A stretch of DNA of 64,000 nt from VXYK01 sp965214565. GTDB taxonomy: Bacteria > Actinomycetota > Acidimicrobiia > Acidimicrobiales > Aldehydirespiratoraceae. The notes below the pieces were generated by a model, which worked only from the letters and a program-made list of their open reading frames with translations, searched no databases and was not told the origin of the DNA. The stretch lies in the NCBI GenBank assembly GCA_965214565.1, contig OZ243951.1, positions 2,976,001 through 3,040,000 on the forward strand, written 5' to 3'. Made by a program: the position numbers and the translations under genes. This document shows, in pieces, positions 25,166 to 34,284 of the stretch (position 1 is its first letter; each line of letters begins with the position of its first letter).

Positions 25166-25341
25166 CCCTCAACAGTACCGAGCACCCGATGCGGCACACC
25201 CGTCGATCCAGCTAATCCTGCTCAGGCAGTTGATGTATTGCGGAGGATTTTCCGGTTAGTGATTGCGGTTCGATGTGCCTAGCCTTGACCGTCATGAATC
25301 GCTGCTCTTCTGGTCGGCGAACTGCGGAAAGGCTTGCTCTG

Positions 25342-26244
25342 ATGCGCGATCGCAGCCAACGATGGCTGGCCTTGGCAGTAGCAGTAATGACCATCGCCGC
25401 GGCGTGCGGTGACGATTCCGAGACCACCGATCCAGCCAACACCGCCGCAGGCTCACCCGCGGCGCATTCCGATGCGACAACGACGCCGAACAACGATGAT
25501 TCTGGCACGGGCGGCCACGGAAACGCTCACGAACACACTCACGGCGCCGCCACGACACCGGCGGTGGAGCCCCACCCTTCGGTGTCGGTGCGAATCCTCG
25601 ATGATCCCTCGGGGGGTTGGCTCCTTCACAGCGCAGCCACCAACTTTCGCATGGCACCCGAGAACGTGAGCACCGCCCACGTCGACGGAGAGGGCCACAT
25701 GCACCTCTACATCGACGGCGTCAAGATCATGCGCCTGTACGGAGAGTGGCATCAGTTGCCCCCGCTCGCGGCGGGCACTCACGAGATCCGCGTCGAGTTG
25801 TCCTCCAACGACCACTCGGCGATGGCGATCGACGGAGTCATCGTGGATGAGACGGTGACTCTGGAGGTCTCAGAGGACGAGGCGACCCTGGTGACCGACG
25901 ACTCGATGCGCACCCAGGACTCCACCGGACATGACATGTCCGACATGGATTCAGACGCAGGCTCGAGCGACGGAACGGACCCCTCGCAGGCCATCTCTAT
26001 TGAGATTGTCGATGGCGAACCGGTCGGCGGTCACCAGCGTGTCGAGGTCGACCTGAACTCCGAAGTCGTCATTTCGCTCACCTCCGACGTCTCTGAAGAG
26101 GTACACGTTCACGGCTACGACATACTGCACGCGGTCTCACCGGGTCAACCGCTGCGTTTCAGCTTTACTGCGGAGATCCCAGGCGTGTTCGAGGTAGAAC
26201 TCGAAGGTTCGGGGCGGCTGCTGCTGCAGCTCACGGTCTCCTGA
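25342..26244 (+). CDS. His-rich lipoprotein with cupredoxin-like C-terminal domain
   Basis: ATG 25342 (GGAAAGG at 25326-25332) gives a 300-aa lipoprotein with lipobox IAAAC. After the signal comes a His-rich stretch (GHGNAHEHTHGA), a domain with many His and Met residues (STAHVDGEGHMHLYIDGVKI and ELSSNDHSAMAI), an acidic linker with HDMSDMDSDAG, and a beta-rich C-terminal domain containing EEVHVHGYDILHAV, which resembles cupredoxin-like EfeO/PetE-type domains. The pattern suggests metal binding at the cell surface, copper or cobalt being likely. It lies directly upstream of the cobalamin riboswitch but on a separate transcript start. Exact function is not known. Confidence 0.72.
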   Translation: MRDRSQRWLALAVAVMTIAAACGDDSETTDPANTAAGSPAAHSDATTTPNNDDSGTGGHGNAHEHTHGAATTPAVEPHPSVSVRILDDPSGGWLLHSAATNFRMAPENVSTAHVDGEGHMHLYIDGVKIMRLYGEWHQLPPLAAGTHEIRVELSSNDHSAMAIDGVIVDETVTLEVSEDEATLVTDDSMRTQDSTGHDMSDMDSDAGSSDGTDPSQAISIEIVDGEPVGGHQRVEVDLNSEVVISLTSDVSEEVHVHGYDILHAVSPGQPLRFSFTAEIPGVFEVELEGSGRLLLQLTVS

Positions 26245-26291
26245 GCCAACCAACAGATCTACCGGCCCGATCACCGCGCAAACGCACTGAT

Positions 26292-26410
26292 CGCGCGTAG
26301 GATACGCCTGTTCGTCAGAGCGAAGCCCGGTTCAAATCCGGCACTGTCCCGCAACGGTGAAGTCGACTCACTCCGGTGAGGAGGACAAGTCCGGACGCCT
26401 CGAAGCGAAC
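26292..26410 (+). promoter_or_regulatory. Cobalamin (B12) riboswitch
   Basis: The leader contains the conserved core GCCCGGTTCAAATCCGGC followed by ACTGTCCCGCAACGGTGA (26325-26360) and the 3' element GACAAGTCCGGACGCCTCG, which are the standard AdoCbl-riboswitch consensus blocks. It lies about 95 nt upstream of btuF. The remaining leader up to the AGGAGG at 26491-26496 would be the expression platform; since no T-rich terminator is seen, control by masking of the ribosome binding site is more likely. Confidence 0.93.
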
Positions 26411-26502
26411 GCAACGAACCGACCCTCGAGGAAGGGACGGCTCGTGCGACCGGAATCCTCTTGTCGCTCGTGCCACGACCTCGAGCCACAAGGAGGACCC
26501 GA

Positions 26503-27495
26503 ATGAAGCGAGTATCCACCGTGCTGTTGGCACTGCTGTTGTTCAGTACAGCCTGTAGCGACGACACCTACAGCGTCAACGGCGATGGAGATGTCCAAGA
26601 ACAATCCGACGTTGCCACCTCTGGAGTGGACGACTCGACCGACCAGAGAAACGAAGACCCCGGCACCGTCACCACGGTCAGCCCCGAGGTGACGACCACA
26701 ACGAGTGGTCACGCACAGACTCCTGACGCTCCCCAACGAATTGTCTCGCTCTCTCCCACCGCCACCGAGATCCTGTTCGCCATTGGAGCGGCTGAGCAGG
26801 TGGTGGCCGTAGACCAGTACTCCTACTATCCGCCCGAAGCCCCGGTAACCGACCTGTCGGGCTGGGACCCCAACGTGGAGGCGGTCCTCGCCTACGAGCC
26901 CGACCTAGTGCTGATCTCCAACGACGCCAACGACCTGCTGGCAGCCATGGAGGCGGTTGGCGTCGAGGTGCTGTTGAGTTCAGCGCCCGCTGATTTCGAA
27001 GGTGGCTACGGCGCAGTGGCCGACATTGGGACCGCTGTTGGCAGAGAGGATGAAGCGGCCGCATTGGTGGCCGACTTGCGAGTCGAGATCGAAGCTGCTC
27101 TCGCCAGTGCCCCCGACTTGCCGATCCGCATATACCACGAACTTGGTGAGTCACATTTTTCGGCCAGCTCGAACAGCTTCATCGGTGCGGTGTATGCAGC
27201 CATGGGCACCGTCAACATCGCCGATGAAGCCGATGCCGACGGAACCGGTTTCCCCCAGCTGACCGAGGAGTACGTCGTGAATGCCGATCCCGAACTGATC
27301 GTGATCACCGACCAGGGGTCCTACACCGCCGCCGACGTGGCCGCACGACCCGGATGGGGTGAGATGTCGGCGGTGCGTAACGGCAACATTGTGGTCGTCG
27401 ACGCCGATATTGCCTCGCGCTGGGGGCCCCGTCTGCCGCAGTTCATCACCGCGGTGGCCGCTGCCCTTCAATCGACGGCTGTGCCGGTTTCCTAG
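26503..27495 (+). CDS. btuF: Cobalamin/corrinoid-binding lipoprotein (BtuF family)
   Basis: ATG 26503 follows AGGAGG (26491-26496) at the end of the riboswitch leader. The 330-aa product has a lipobox (LFSTAC), a Thr/Asp-rich linker and a helical-backbone binding fold (PF01497): RIVSLSPTATEILFAIGA, DLSGWDPNVEAVLAYEPDLV and a late VRNGNIVVVDADIASRWGPR. Downstream are a FecCD permease and an ATPase, then cobalamin salvage enzymes, and a B12 riboswitch lies upstream, so corrinoids are the substrate with good confidence. Confidence 0.9.
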   Translation: MKRVSTVLLALLLFSTACSDDTYSVNGDGDVQEQSDVATSGVDDSTDQRNEDPGTVTTVSPEVTTTTSGHAQTPDAPQRIVSLSPTATEILFAIGAAEQVVAVDQYSYYPPEAPVTDLSGWDPNVEAVLAYEPDLVLISNDANDLLAAMEAVGVEVLLSSAPADFEGGYGAVADIGTAVGREDEAAALVADLRVEIEAALASAPDLPIRIYHELGESHFSASSNSFIGAVYAAMGTVNIADEADADGTGFPQLTEEYVVNADPELIVITDQGSYTAADVAARPGWGEMSAVRNGNIVVVDADIASRWGPRLPQFITAVAAALQSTAVPVS

Positions 27496-27524
27496 GCGTG
27501 TCTTAGGCTTTGAACGGCGAAGCG

Positions 27525-28649
27525 ATGGCTCGTAGGTCATTTCCGACAACCACCGCGACCGAACCCGATGCCGCCCATATTCCCGATACCGCCCAATTGA
27601 CAGTGTCAGCAGTGCAGCAGGCCTACGGAACGTCGGTGGCCGCTGTCGTTACCGGGATGGTGTCGCTGGTTGCGGTGGGATTACTCAGCGCCACCAGCGG
27701 GGCCGCCGGGCTGCCTGTTGGCGGGGTGCTCAGCACCCTGCTCGACTGGTTGCCGCTGATCGGCGGGGAGTCGTCGCTGTCGGCAACCCAAGAGAGCATC
27801 CTCTTTGAGATTCGGCTTCCCCGACTGGTGCTCGGAATGCTCGTCGGCGCTTCATTGGGTATGGCCGGAGCCTCCTATCAGGGGGTGTTCCGCAACCCCT
27901 TGGCCGACCCCTATCTGCTGGGGGTGTCGGCCGGAGCCGGCTTTGGTGCGGTGCTGGCCCTGGGGTTCGGTCTCGACTTGAGTTGGGGTCCGTTCGACAC
28001 TGTGCCCGCGGCTGCATTCGTCGGGGCACTGATTGCGGTGTTGGCATCGATGGCCATCGCCAGGGGCGGCAGTGCGTCACCGGCCACATTGTTGCTGGGC
28101 GGGGTGGCCATGGCCGCCCTGTTCTCCGCCGCTCAGACCTATGCCATCTCGCGGTTGAGCGAGACCCGAGCCCGCGAAGTGCTCTCTTGGCTGTTCGGAC
28201 AGCTCAACACCACCGGCTGGAAGCAAGTCGGGCTTCTGTTGCCCTACGTGGCAGTGTGTGGGGTGGTGCTGTTCATCCATCGCAGGCATCTCGACGTACT
28301 GCGGGTGGGCGACGACGAGGCTCGCACACTCGGGCTTGACCCGGCTCGCTCCCGACTGGTGGTCATCATGGCCGCCTCACTATTGACAGCGGCTGCCGTG
28401 TCGGTGAGCGGACTGATCGCTTTCGTGGGACTCGTGGTTCCCCACATCGTTCGGCTGCTTGTCAGCCACAGCTATAGAGTCATCGTTCCCCTGTCGGCGT
28501 TGGCGGGGGCGGGATTCTTGGCGTTTGCCGACATCGGCGCCCGAACCCTGCTGGCCCCTTCAGAGTTACCGGTGGGCGTTGTCACAGCGTTTGTGGGGGC
28601 TCCCTTCTTCGCGTTCATGTTGTGGCGCGACCACTTGAGCAGACCATGA
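27525..28649 (+). CDS. btuC: Cobalamin ABC transporter permease (BtuC/FecCD family)
   Basis: A 374-aa inner-membrane protein with some ten hydrophobic segments. IRLPRLVLGMLVGASLGMAG followed by YQGVFRNPLADPYLLGVSAG is the FecCD family signature, and GLVVPHIVRLLVSHSYRVIVP is the coupling region contacting the ATPase. ATG 27525 is preferred; a TTG at 27510 is also possible. The stop overlaps the btuD start, so permease and ATPase are translationally coupled. Confidence 0.92.
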   Translation: MARRSFPTTTATEPDAAHIPDTAQLTVSAVQQAYGTSVAAVVTGMVSLVAVGLLSATSGAAGLPVGGVLSTLLDWLPLIGGESSLSATQESILFEIRLPRLVLGMLVGASLGMAGASYQGVFRNPLADPYLLGVSAGAGFGAVLALGFGLDLSWGPFDTVPAAAFVGALIAVLASMAIARGGSASPATLLLGGVAMAALFSAAQTYAISRLSETRAREVLSWLFGQLNTTGWKQVGLLLPYVAVCGVVLFIHRRHLDVLRVGDDEARTLGLDPARSRLVVIMAASLLTAAAVSVSGLIAFVGLVVPHIVRLLVSHSYRVIVPLSALAGAGFLAFADIGARTLLAPSELPVGVVTAFVGAPFFAFMLWRDHLSRP

Positions 28650-29473
28650 GTGCCGCTTCGCCGGTATCGGCCTCCCCAGAGAGCCTGGAGTCGCCTGTCC
28701 TGTCTTGCACCGGTGTGCGGGTCAGTTTCCGTCGATTGGAGGTGCTGCGCGGAATCGACTTGAAACTCAAAGGCGGGGAATGGCTTGGCATTATCGGACC
28801 CAACGGGGCGGGAAAGTCCACTCTGCTGCGAGCCATCACAGGGTTGGCCGACCACTCCGGGACGATCGAGCTGGTCGGCGGCCACAAACCGGGAGCGGCC
28901 GATGTGGCCCTAGTGCCGCAGTTCCCGATGATGCCGAAGGGAATGACAGTCGCCGAATATGTGTTGCTGGGCCGGACGGCGCACCTGGGCTGGCTGGCCC
29001 ACGAGTCCAGATCCGACCGTCAGATAGTGTCTCGGGTTCTTCAGCGCCTCGATATCACGGCATTCGCCAGCCGCTTCGTGTCGACTCTGTCGGGTGGGGA
29101 GGCCCAGCAGGTTGTGGTCGCCCGTGCACTGGCCCAGCAATGCCCTCTGTTGCTGCTCGACGAGCCCACCAGTGCCCTCGATTTGGGACATCAAGTCTCG
29201 GTGCTGGAGTTGGTGGACGATCTGCGCCGCTCCGACGGGCTCAGCGTGTTGTCTGCCATGCATGATCTGAGCGCGGCCGCCCGATTCGCCGACCGTCTCA
29301 TACTCATCGACCGAGGTCGGATCGTTGCTCAAGGCAGCCCTGTCGAGGTACTGAATCCTGACCTGCTGTCGGAGGTCTACAGAACACGGCTTACGGTTCA
29401 ATCAATCGACGAAGAACTGGTGGTAACCCCCGCCCCTCGGCGTCGGTCCCGATCCAACAAGGAGATTCCATGA
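28646..29473 (+). CDS. btuD: Cobalamin ABC transporter ATP-binding protein
   Basis: ATGA overlap places the start at 28646. The 275-aa ATPase has Walker A GPNGAGKST, signature LSGGEAQQVVVARAL, Walker B LLLLDEPTSALD and a switch His in SAMHDLSAA. FepC/BtuD-type. Works with the BtuC permease encoded immediately upstream. Its TGA overlaps the cobO start. Confidence 0.93.
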   Translation: MSAASPVSASPESLESPVLSCTGVRVSFRRLEVLRGIDLKLKGGEWLGIIGPNGAGKSTLLRAITGLADHSGTIELVGGHKPGAADVALVPQFPMMPKGMTVAEYVLLGRTAHLGWLAHESRSDRQIVSRVLQRLDITAFASRFVSTLSGGEAQQVVVARALAQQCPLLLLDEPTSALDLGHQVSVLELVDDLRRSDGLSVLSAMHDLSAAARFADRLILIDRGRIVAQGSPVEVLNPDLLSEVYRTRLTVQSIDEELVVTPAPRRRSRSNKEIP

Positions 29474-30045
29474 ACACCGAATCGGCTCCCCGGAACGAGC
29501 GGCCCTACGACCGCTCAGAACTTCGGTCAGCACCATCGTTGGTGATGGTCAACACCGGTCACGGCAAGGGCAAGTCAACTGCGGCCTTCGGTACGCTGAT
29601 CCGGGCTGTGGCCCGAGGCTGGCCCACCGCAGTGGTGCAGTTCCTCAAGAGCGGCGACTGGAATACAGGCGAGGAGAAGGTCTGCCGTGAACTCGGTGTG
29701 CAGTGGTTCTCTGCGGGCGACGGATTCACCTGGGAGTCCGACGACCTTGACGAGACTCGGGCCAAGGCCGTGGCCGCCTGGAAGTTCTCGGCCGAACTGA
29801 TCGCAGGGAGCGACTACCGGTTGGTGGTTCTCGACGAGATCAGCTATGCCATGACCTGGGATTGGATCGCCGCCGACGAGGTTGCTTCGGCGGTCGCGGA
29901 CCGGCCCGAAAAGGTGAGCGTGATCCTGACAGGCCGCGACATGGCCGACGAGGTTATCGAGGTGGCCGACACCGTGACGGAGATGGTGAAGGTCAAGCAC
30001 GCCTTCGACAGCCGAATCCGAGCCAAGAAGGGTCTTGACTATTGA
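29470..30045 (+). CDS. cobO: Cob(I)yrinic acid a,c-diamide adenosyltransferase
   Basis: ATG 29470 overlaps btuD and follows AAGGAG. The 191-aa enzyme has the CobA/CobO-type P-loop NTGHGKGKSTAAFG near residue 35, VVQFLKSGDWNTGE and VVLDEISYAM. It adenosylates imported corrinoids to the coenzyme form, using ATP and reduced cobalt, in the cytoplasm. Its presence right after the importer indicates salvage of incomplete or non-adenosylated corrinoids. Confidence 0.93.
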   Translation: MNTESAPRNERPYDRSELRSAPSLVMVNTGHGKGKSTAAFGTLIRAVARGWPTAVVQFLKSGDWNTGEEKVCRELGVQWFSAGDGFTWESDDLDETRAKAVAAWKFSAELIAGSDYRLVVLDEISYAMTWDWIAADEVASAVADRPEKVSVILTGRDMADEVIEVADTVTEMVKVKHAFDSRIRAKKGLDY

Positions 30046-30103
30046 ATCTGTTCGTGTCCGGCGCTGGCCATCAGACGCCGAGAGTCCAGGTGATTGAGCG
30101 CTG

Positions 30104-30628
30104 ATGCTGATTTTCCTCACAGGCGGTGCCCGCAGCGGCAAGTCGTCGACAGCGGTGAAGGCCGCGGCCGAACGGCGCACGCCGGTGACCGTAATTGCGA
30201 CCGCCACCGCAGGAGATGCAGAGATGGCTCAACGTATTGCCCGCCATCAAGGTGAGCGACCCCGCCATTGGGCACTCATTGAAGAACCGGCCGACCTTCT
30301 CGGAGCGGTTGGATCGGTTGCCCCTGACCACACGATCATCGTCGACTGCCTTGCGCTGTGGGCGAACAACCGGTTGTTCCACGAACCAGAGCAGATCTTA
30401 GAAGAGGCCGCGTCGATCGCTGATCTGCTCGCTGCACGGCGCGAGCGCGCATACGTCGTAAGCAACGAAGTGGGGTCCGGCATCGTCCCCGCGGATGAGG
30501 CGACGAGGAGATTCCGAGATCTTCTCGGCAGCATAAATCAACTTATGGCCCAGCGAGCCGACAGCGCATTCCTGTGCGTCGCCGGCCGCCTGCTGCCTCT
30601 TGGAGGAAGCGCTGAGGTCGATGTCTGA
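30104..30628 (+). CDS. cobU: Adenosylcobinamide kinase / adenosylcobinamide-phosphate guanylyltransferase
   Basis: The 174-aa protein has P-loop TGGARSGKSS at the N-terminus, TVIATATAGDAEMAQRIARH, the HQGERPRHW segment that carries the guanylylated His region, and VVSNEVGSGIVP, all diagnostic of CobU/CobP. It activates adenosylcobinamide to the GDP form for joining with the lower ligand by CobS. The cobT start lies inside its 3' end. Confidence 0.93.
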   Translation: MLIFLTGGARSGKSSTAVKAAAERRTPVTVIATATAGDAEMAQRIARHQGERPRHWALIEEPADLLGAVGSVAPDHTIIVDCLALWANNRLFHEPEQILEEAASIADLLAARRERAYVVSNEVGSGIVPADEATRRFRDLLGSINQLMAQRADSAFLCVAGRLLPLGGSAEVDV

Positions 30629-31631
30629 GTCCGAACTGAGCCGCCTGCTGGAGGACTTGACCACTCCTGACGCAGCGGCGGCAATGTCCGTCGGGATCCG
30701 TTCGGCGCATGTGCTGCGACCGACGGGGGCCTTTGAGCGTCTTGATCGTATCGCTGCTTGGCTGGCCGGGTGGCACCGCACCGACAGGCCCGTGGTCGAA
30801 CGCGCCCACGCGATCCTGTTCGCCGGAGACCATGGAGTTGTAGCCGAAGGCGTGAGCGCCTATCCCCCGGAGGTCACCGCAGCGATGGTGGCAGCTCTGA
30901 AGGAAGGCAGAGCCACCGCCTCGGTCCTGGCCGGTCAGGTCGCTGCCACTCTCTCGGTTGTGGATGTGGCAGTTGGACACCCGACCGGCAACATCCGCAC
31001 CACCGATGCCCTGACCCCGAAGCGCTTCGACGCGGCAGCACGCGCAGGTATAGAAGCCGTCGAAGCCTGCTCTGCGGACCTTCTCGTCGTCGGTGAGATG
31101 GGGATAGGCAATACGACGCCCGCAGCCGCGGTAGCTGCGTCTCTGCTGGGGGGAACCGCGGCCGACTGGGTCGGACCCGGCACCGGCGTGTCTGGAGAGG
31201 CTCTGTCGAACAAGACGAGGGTGGTACAGGATGCGGTCGAGCGCGTGGGTTCGGTGAATCCTCTCGAGGCCTTGCGTAGGCTCGGTGGTGCCGAGCTCGT
31301 CGCGATCGCAGCAGCAGTGATGGCCGCTCGTCGAAGGCGGATTCCGGTGGTCCTCGACGGTTTCATCGCCACGGCTTCGGTGCTGCCCCTCGAAGCGGCG
31401 ACACCGGGTGCGTTGGCCCATTGCATCGCGGGTCACCAGTCGGCGGAACCGGGGCATATCCGCCTGCTCAAACATCTCAATCTTGATCCGCTGCTCGATT
31501 TGGGCCTGCGACTCGGCGAAGGTTCCGGAGCCCTTGCTGCTGTGCCTCTGATCCGGATGGCTGCTGCCGCGGTTGTGGAGGTGGCCACATTCGAGGAATG
31601 GGCACAAGACTCCCCTGCTGGACCCGTATGA
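30621..31631 (+). CDS. cobT: Nicotinate-nucleotide-dimethylbenzimidazole phosphoribosyltransferase
   Basis: ATG 30621 lies 8 nt inside cobU. The 336-aa enzyme shows HAILFAGDHGVVAEGVSAYP, LLVVGEMGIGNTTPAAA, PVVLDGFIATA and the end segment LRLGEGSGALAAVP, which holds the catalytic Glu of CobT. It makes alpha-ribazole phosphate, the lower-ligand nucleotide of cobalamin, from nicotinate mononucleotide and dimethylbenzimidazole or another base. No bluB is present in the window, so the base source is not known from here. Confidence 0.94.
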   Translation: MSESELSRLLEDLTTPDAAAAMSVGIRSAHVLRPTGAFERLDRIAAWLAGWHRTDRPVVERAHAILFAGDHGVVAEGVSAYPPEVTAAMVAALKEGRATASVLAGQVAATLSVVDVAVGHPTGNIRTTDALTPKRFDAAARAGIEAVEACSADLLVVGEMGIGNTTPAAAVAASLLGGTAADWVGPGTGVSGEALSNKTRVVQDAVERVGSVNPLEALRRLGGAELVAIAAAVMAARRRRIPVVLDGFIATASVLPLEAATPGALAHCIAGHQSAEPGHIRLLKHLNLDPLLDLGLRLGEGSGALAAVPLIRMAAAAVVEVATFEEWAQDSPAGPV

Positions 31632-31662
31632 ACATCCGGTCGCTCCGTGCAACGGTTGAGCG

Positions 31663-32406
31663 ATGAACGGCTTCCGGTACGCCTGGGCCTTTCTGACCCG
31701 GCTCAGAGGAGGGCTCCAACCCGACAGTGACGAGAAGATTGCGACAAGCGTCGCCTGGTTCCCGATTGTCGGCATCGTTATCGGCGCAGTCACCGGGGCG
31801 GCATATCTCAGTACGGTCGAGTTTGTCGACTCGTTCCTCGCGGCGCTTCTCGCGGTCGCTCTGGGCACGATGCTCACAGGCGGGCTTCACGAAGACGGGT
31901 TGGCCGACACCAGCGACGCCCTGGGCGGATCAACCATGCAACGACGCCTGGAGATCATGCGCGACAGCCGCGTCGGCACGTTCGGTGCCCTGGCGTTGAT
32001 CCTCGTTACCCTCGGCAAGGTCGGCGCTCTTGAGAGCCTCAGTGGCACCGACGCTTTGTTTGCCCTCACCGCCGCGCACGCGCTGGGGAGGACCGGGGCG
32101 CTGGCCCTGATGCTCGCTGGCACAAGGGCCCGATCAGCTGGTCTGGGTGCGGCCTACACCGAACGTCTCCCTCGGCGTTCGGTGGGATTTGTGGTGGTTG
32201 TCATTTTCGTCTCGACGGCTCTGACGGGCGTTTCGGGACTGGTAGCGGCCGGTGCCGTCCTCGGCGTAGTGGTGCTGATGGCTGTGGTCGCCCACCATCG
32301 TTTCGGCGGCTTGACCGGCGATGTCTTGGGTGCCGCGGAGCAGCTCGGCGAACTCGCCGTACTGATCGCTCTGTCCCAACTGTCGGAAGCTCCCGCTTGG
32401 TTCTAG
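31663..32406 (+). CDS. cobS: Adenosylcobinamide-GDP ribazoletransferase (cobalamin synthase)
   Basis: The 247-aa membrane protein carries the CobS signature GGLHEDGLADTSDALGG with its Asp-rich metal site, followed by MRDSRVGTFGALAL, and several hydrophobic segments. It joins adenosylcobinamide-GDP to alpha-ribazole phosphate at the membrane, the final assembly step. It ends the run btuF to cobS, which together imports a corrinoid and completes it to adenosylcobalamin. Confidence 0.93.
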   Translation: MNGFRYAWAFLTRLRGGLQPDSDEKIATSVAWFPIVGIVIGAVTGAAYLSTVEFVDSFLAALLAVALGTMLTGGLHEDGLADTSDALGGSTMQRRLEIMRDSRVGTFGALALILVTLGKVGALESLSGTDALFALTAAHALGRTGALALMLAGTRARSAGLGAAYTERLPRRSVGFVVVVIFVSTALTGVSGLVAAGAVLGVVVLMAVVAHHRFGGLTGDVLGAAEQLGELAVLIALSQLSEAPAWF

Positions 32407-32441
32407 CTCCCGGTCGCCGGCAGGATACCGTGGACGGACTT

Positions 32442-34259
32442 ATGCGGATCGCTGTGCTCGTCAAGCAGGTACCTGCCATCGAGGAGATGGCGTTGGGTTC
32501 AGATGGTCGCCTGATTCGCAATGCCAGCAAATTGGAGATGAGCGCCTATTGTCGCCGGGCTGTGTCCAAAGCGGTCGAGCTCGCCGCCCAGAGGTCCGAC
32601 TGTTCGGTGACCGTGTTCACGTTAGGCCCCCCGAGTGCCGAGGACGTATTGCGCGAAGCGGTCGCCTGGGGGCTCGACCGTGCCGTGGAGACTGACGCCG
32701 TGCTGATCACCGACGAGGCGTTCGCGGGATCGGACACCCTTGCAACTGCTCGAGCGGTGGCGGCAGCACTCGACATTGAGGGCCCGTTCGACTTGGTGCT
32801 GTGCGGCAAGAACTCCATAGATGCCGATACGGGTCAGGTGCCGCCACAGATCGCTGAGCTGCTCGACCTGCCCTTTGCCACAGCGGTGAAGACGCTTGTC
32901 CTCAACGATGATCGCCTGCTCCTCGGATGTGAACTCGACGACCAGTGGGTCGACTGCGAGATAACACTTCCTGCGGTGCTGTCCTGTGCTGAACGGCTCT
33001 GCGAGCCCACCAAGGTTCCCCCAGCCGACAGGGCTCTGGTGCCCGCGGAGAGGGTTCGTTTCGTGCACGCCGAAGCGTTGGGCCCCGGACCCTGGGGCCA
33101 AGCCGGGAGTCCCACCTGGGTCGGCAAAACCAGAATTCTGGCAGTGGACCGGGAGCGCTACGTCGAAGCAGGTCTGCCCCTAGCGGAACAGGTCCGCCGC
33201 GGCCTGCGCATCATCGCCCAGAAGGGGGGGTTCGACACTTCCAAGAAGCCCACCGAGCCGAGGCTTGTCCGCTCCCCTGGAGGTCCTGGCGGGGTGGTGG
33301 CGGTTCTCGCTGAACCTGGACGCGACAAACTACTGCGGGAGTTGCTCGGAGCCGCGGGACTGTTGGCAGGCGAGATCAATGGTTCAACCGCCGTGGTGGT
33401 CCCCGACAGTGTGGGCAACTCATCTGTTGGCCCCGAAATCGATGCAGAGTTCCTGGCGACCTACGGAGCCGACCACATCGTCCGTCTCGCCGGAACAGCT
33501 GTTGACCAAGACGTCGCCGCGGGCCTGGCAACTTGGGCCAGTGATTGCCTGCCTTGGGCGATATTGACGCCCGCTACTTCCTCCGGCCGGGAGGTCGCTT
33601 CACGGGTGGCCGCCCACCTCCAAACGGGGCTGGTCGGAGACGCCGTGGAGTTCGACGTGGAGAACGGACGCCTCGTGGCCTGGAAGTCGGCTTTCGGCGG
33701 GCAGCTCATCGCCGCGGTTCATACCCGTACCCCGGTGCAGCTGGTGACGGTGCGCGCCGGTGTGCTGCCCGCGCCCGAAGGCCTTGTCCCCGACGAGTTG
33801 AGAGCGCCCTCTGAAGAGGTCATCGAAGTGGACCCGAGGGGCCGGGTGCAGCTGACGAGCCGCCGCCGAGACGACGACATTGACATCCTGGCCGATGCTT
33901 CGTCGGTCATCGCAGTGGGGCAGGGAGTCGATCCCCTCGACTATCCGAAACTCGAGCCTCTGGCCAGGCTCCTCAATGCTGAACTGGGCTGCACCCGCAA
34001 AGTCACCGACAACGGCTGGATGCCCCACGCTCGCCAGATCGGTATAACGGGACGCAGTATCGCGCCGCGGCTGTTCGTCATGATCGGCGCCAGCGGCAAA
34101 TTCAACCACACAGTGGGCATCCGCGGCGCCTCCACAGTGCTGGCAATCACCAACGATCCAGACGCGCCCGCCTGGGAGCACGCGGATGCCGGCATCGTCG
34201 GCGACTGGCGGGAGGTCCTGCCCCTGTTGGTCGCCGAAATCGAGAAACTCGGCGTGTGA
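32442..34259 (+). CDS. Fused electron transfer flavoprotein (ETF beta plus ETF alpha in one chain)
   Basis: ATG 32442 starts a 605-aa protein. Residues about 1-250 are an ETF beta subunit (MRIAVLVKQVPAIEEM, LVLCGKNSIDADTGQVPPQI). From about residue 285 an ETF alpha subunit follows, with the FAD-domain motifs ARQIGITGRSIAPRLFVMIG, GASGKFNH (residues about 549-556) and ITNDPDAPAWEHADAGIVGD near the C-terminus. ETF passes electrons from acyl-CoA dehydrogenases to a quinone reductase. The two subunits are usually separate genes; fused beta-alpha forms are known but uncommon. No ETF-quinone oxidoreductase is adjacent. The gene follows cobS by 35 nt. Confidence 0.9.
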   Translation: MRIAVLVKQVPAIEEMALGSDGRLIRNASKLEMSAYCRRAVSKAVELAAQRSDCSVTVFTLGPPSAEDVLREAVAWGLDRAVETDAVLITDEAFAGSDTLATARAVAAALDIEGPFDLVLCGKNSIDADTGQVPPQIAELLDLPFATAVKTLVLNDDRLLLGCELDDQWVDCEITLPAVLSCAERLCEPTKVPPADRALVPAERVRFVHAEALGPGPWGQAGSPTWVGKTRILAVDRERYVEAGLPLAEQVRRGLRIIAQKGGFDTSKKPTEPRLVRSPGGPGGVVAVLAEPGRDKLLRELLGAAGLLAGEINGSTAVVVPDSVGNSSVGPEIDAEFLATYGADHIVRLAGTAVDQDVAAGLATWASDCLPWAILTPATSSGREVASRVAAHLQTGLVGDAVEFDVENGRLVAWKSAFGGQLIAAVHTRTPVQLVTVRAGVLPAPEGLVPDELRAPSEEVIEVDPRGRVQLTSRRRDDDIDILADASSVIAVGQGVDPLDYPKLEPLARLLNAELGCTRKVTDNGWMPHARQIGITGRSIAPRLFVMIGASGKFNHTVGIRGASTVLAITNDPDAPAWEHADAGIVGDWREVLPLLVAEIEKLGV

Positions 34260-34284
34260 GGTGCTCCAGATCTAGGCTGGGCGG

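Noticed and set aside
30543..31877. 444-codon minus-strand frame opposite cobT and cobS
   Set aside because: Antisense to well-supported cobalamin genes with full motifs; no start signal or family likeness.
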